A DNA stretch of 64,000 bases from Karstenula rhodostoma CBS 690.94 (Eukaryota; Ascomycota; Dothideomycetes; Pleosporales; Didymosphaeriaceae): positions 1,252,844 to 1,316,843 of the forward strand of contig MU001507.1 in NCBI GenBank assembly GCA_010093485.1, in the 5' to 3' direction. The position numbers and the translations under genes are program-made. Positions 60,829 to 64,000 of the stretch are shown piece after piece (position 1 is the first letter of the stretch; each line of letters begins with the position of its first letter). The notes beneath the pieces are model-generated. The model was not told the DNA's origin, did no database searches, and was given only the letters and a program-made list of their open reading frames with translations.

Positions 60829-63800
60829 TAATTATAAGCCTAGCGCTTAGAATATAGAATAATTCTCCCTATATACTTTACTACTTAAATATACCCTCTT
60901 AAGTTCTCCTATTATACTAAAAGCCTTCTTTATTTAATAAAGCTATAAATAATTTAATTATTCTAGTTACTTAGACCTAGCTTATTAATTAAATAAGCTA
61001 GTCTTATTAGTTTATAAGCTTATATTTCTAAGTAAACTCTAAAGATATCTAGTCTAAAATTAATCTAGATAGTCTAATAGTTCCCTTAATTAAGGATAAT
61101 TACCCTATTTAACTAATTATTCTAAAGGAACTATACTAACTAGTTACTTTAGATAACCTTAAAGATTATAAGTAGGAGCTTAAATTATATAAGAAAAATA
61201 AAAAAAACTATATTTTAAGGATTATAGAATATCGCGCTATAGTCTCTAACTAGTAAATATACTATTCTAAGCTATAAAATCTCTAGAACTAGGTTTATAT
61301 TATTATCTTCTAAGATCTCCTTACTCTAGTAATAATTAATATAGTTAAAAATAATAAATCTACCTTATAATATCTACTTTATATACTAAAGAATAATCTA
61401 GTACCTACTAAAGGAGTAACTAAGAACCTTATTTAAGTATAATATTATACTTATCTTAATAAAGTAAAGAGTAAATAGTAGAATTTAGAGACTTAGTTTA
61501 AAAAATAATAGCTCCTCTACTATAAAGTAATTATATACTTAATTAAAGAAACTAAAAAAGTACTTATAATTTATAATTTCCTTAAAGCTTTAGGTAAGAA
61601 GATTGCCCCTAAGTAGTCCTACTTAATTAAGTAATAAATCCTACTTAATAAGATACTTAGAAGGCCTATAATAATACTTTCTAAGATTAGAAAGGTATTT
61701 TTAGTACTAATCTAGAAATAATTACTCTACCCTAATTATAAAAGGACTAGTATCTATATAATATTTAGTAATTAGACTACTAAGCCTAGTAGGGAATTAT
61801 TTAATAATATATAAAATAATAATTATTTTAACTACCCTTATAAGAACGCCTAATATAAATAGTAACTAATTAAATACTAATACTTATAGATAGCTATCGC
61901 TAGTATTCTAATTAATAGATTCTAAGTATTTAACCTTTCTAATAAAGAGTAAAATAAGATTTTAAGCTATCTAAAGCTCCTATAATAGTTAAAGCTATAG
62001 ACTAAAATTAATAATACTAATTAGAAAATAAGTAATAAAAAGTAACTTACTATTAACTATTCTAGTAGTATTATAGTAGCTCTTATTAATTTAATTAACC
62101 TTTTAAATAAAATCTCTAAGAATGGAATTTATAATATAATATAGAATCCTTATCTACTTTCTAAGAGTATAATTCTAGATAGTATAGCTACTATTTACCT
62201 TATTAATAATTAGAATTTTCTAGTTACTAGTTCTTTTAAGAAAGTGACTATAGAAGACTAAGTTAAAGTAGAAACTTAAGCTCTACCTATCTTAGAAATA
62301 AAAAATTACCTAATTAAGAATATTCTTTATAGTAAGAATAGGAAATAATTAGAGAATCTACTACTTAAAGATATAAAGATAGTTAAGAACTTTTATATAA
62401 ATATTATCTTAGAAGCTTAACTTAAGAAAGTTAGTATTTAATATTTTAGCTTAGATAATACCCTAAGGATTAGAATAATTAAATAAAGTATTATAATAGT
62501 AGACCTATAGTATAAGTATAACTTTACTTTTTTTAAATATAAGCCTATATACTCTTATCCTACTATTATAAATATAATTTAACTATCTAGACTATTAAGA
62601 GAGAATATCTCCCGCTTAGATAGTAAAGAACTATAGTATAAGTAATTAGAATACCTTAAGAAAAAGGCTTTATAAGCTCTAGTTTCTAGTATATATAGTA
62701 TATTAATTAAAAGAATATAATAATAAGAATATAAGTATTATATAGTTACTTATATAAATAAGGTAGTCTTATAATAACTATATAAGTATTTACTATATCT
62801 ATTCTACTAAATTATATAGGACCTATTTAATATAGAGTAAGGGTAAATACTTAAATTCTAAATCCTTATAATAAAGAAAGAATTTAGTAGGAAGTTCTAT
62901 AATTTTAATCTATAAGAGAAGACACTTTTAGAGATTCTATAATTAATAAAATACCTATTAACCTTTATAAAGAATAAGTACTAGCTCTAAATTATATAAA
63001 TCTAGTAAAATAATAATATAGTAATACTCCTATAGTAAAGGATATTACAATATAAGAAATAGATAATTAAAGAAAAAATTATAATTAACCCTTTACTACC
63101 TTATATATATAAAACTAATAGTTTAGTAGAGTAAGCTAGAAAAGAGCTAATTAAATAAATAGTAAAGATAAGGTCTAGTATAAATCTACTAATAAAGCTA
63201 TAGCTAGAGATTATAGATATAGTAGTCTAACTATATAATATAAACCTAAGTATAGTATATAGTTTCTAATTACTAAATAAAGTATTAAATAGCTAGTTCT
63301 AATAATACTTTTAGTACTATAAGCCTATAATTATATAATATATAATAGTAGATTTCTACCTAGACTAGAGTAGGATTTATACCTATAAATACCAAGTATA
63401 TCCTCTAATAAAGGATCGCGAAGCTAGGTATAATAAAAGGGGATTTAAAATAAATCTAAGAGCTTATATTAGGTATTTAGTAAACTATTAAACTTCTAAT
63501 ATCTATAAAATATAGATTCCTATATTTAATTAAGTAATTATAACTAAGAATATTATATTTAATAAAACTACCTTCTACTAGAGAGTATATAAAACTAAGT
63601 TTCTAAAGGTAAAAGCTCTAAGAATTATAAAGAGTATTTAGAAGAATAAGGTTAATAATCTAAAAGATATATTTAATATAATTAATCTTACTTCTAGCTT
63701 AAATAAGCACGCGAGTACTATAAGAATTAAAGATACTAAGTAACTACTTAGGGGTAAAGGATTAGAGTAGATAAATTCTAAAAATAGCTAGCTAAGGAAT

Positions 63801-64000
63801 TAGAAAATAATAATATTAACTACTATATAAGCTATAGGTATAGTTAGCTAGTAGCTAGAAATTTATATAGGTTAAGATTTAAGTATAGAACTTATAACCC
63901 TAGATATAATACTATAGCTAGATATTATAGGAACTAATTAATATAATTATAAGAATACTAGAAGCTACTAGAATTAGAATTTAACTAGAAGAGCTAGTAA
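60625..64000 (+). mobile_element. Ty1/copia retrotransposon 2, cut by the window edge
   Basis: Second copy of the same family on the plus strand, beginning with a complete 5' LTR and running beyond 64000. The integrase end is readable at about 63370-63560: Y-PLIKDREARYNKRGFK, RAYI-YLV-Y, SNIYKI-IP and ITTKNIIFNKTTFY, with stops where RIP struck Trp and Gln codons. Reverse transcriptase should lie outside the window to the right. Like element 1 it is coding-dead. Confidence 0.85.

Larger units (their letters stand above)
46600..64000. repeat. RIP-mutated AT-rich transposon block (AT-isochore)
   Basis: From about 46.6 kb the sequence changes abruptly to almost pure A/T with abundant TpA and nearly no CpA or TpG on either strand, while GpG, CpC and some CpG remain. 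This is the pattern left by repeat-induced point mutation of the CpA-to-TpA type. No open frame of useful length survives. Decayed copia and gypsy polyproteins can be read through the stops (see separate entries). The block continues past the window. Confidence 0.93.
57354..64000. repeat. Large inverted repeat formed by two head-to-head copia copies
   Basis: Bases 57354-60624 are the reverse complement of 60730-64000 apart from scattered substitutions. Both arms are 3271 bp, so indels are absent or balanced. They are separated by a 105-bp spacer, which is the rest of the complete LTR. Checked by eye at several places, for example ggatcgcgaag at 63414 against its complement near 57944. Confidence 0.85.

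Noticed and set aside
53501..64000. CRISPR-like or tandem array from the recurring ctaattag/tatata strings
   Set aside because: The recurrences are RIP composition effects and LTR copies; there are no regular repeats and spacers, and this is a fungal genome.
46600..64000. Centromere or mitochondrial insertion to explain the AT-rich block
   Set aside because: CpA/TpG depletion and readable copia and gypsy polyproteins explain the composition; no mitochondrial gene content is seen. A centromeric role cannot be tested from sequence alone.

Overview
This window is nuclear DNA of a filamentous ascomycete (Pezizomycotina, most likely Dothideomycetes). The coding genes are broken by short introns with fungal signals (GTRNGT donors, CTRAY branch points, CAG/TAG acceptors). 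The proteins are typical fungal ones, and the right end is a huge AT-rich block bearing repeat-induced point mutation (RIP). All exon structures below were built by hand from splice signals, reading frame and recognised family sequence; none was checked by alignment or RNA data.

Left part (1-15.3 kb), accessory-like: the 3' part of a secreted GH3 beta-glucosidase, a Vps62-family secreted protein, an MFS monocarboxylate-type transporter, a Zn2Cys6 transcription factor, a broken sulfotransferase-like pseudogene, a decayed tRNA-like sequence and an unrecognised gene whose 5' end is unresolved. Spacing is loose and several introns are long (157-255 bp).

Middle part (16-46.4 kb), dense and mostly housekeeping: an EF-hand protein (-) divergent from AFI1 (+); a secreted histidine phosphatase; a small basic nuclear protein; GAB1/PIG-U (-) divergent from NOP7/pescadillo (+); an F-box-like protein; a hexapeptide acetyltransferase; MSH6 (-) divergent from a class II aldolase (+); a disordered Glu/Pro-rich protein; ISD11; the U2 snRNP factor PRP21/SF3A1 (-) divergent from the O-mannosyltransferase PMT1 (+); and a 6-phosphogluconate-dehydrogenase-like protein. 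Four divergent pairs share 276-520 bp promoters. There is no obvious metabolic cluster; the genes serve mismatch repair, ribosome assembly, splicing, GPI anchoring, O-mannosylation and Fe-S assembly.

Right part (about 46.6-64 kb): an AT-isochore with no intact gene, in which CpA and TpG are almost absent, as expected of RIP. Decayed reading frames still identify it: a Ty3/gypsy chromovirus pol end with a chromodomain (about 52.6-53.5 kb, minus), into which a 7.1 kb Ty1/copia element (53501-60624, minus) has inserted. A second copy of the same copia family (60625 to beyond the window, plus) lies head to head with it, making a 3.27 kb-armed inverted repeat. The most unusual structures are this palindrome, the internal RIP record given by three LTR copies, a first coding exon that is only ATG in the EF-hand gene, and two stop-free frame-neutral introns in PMT1.
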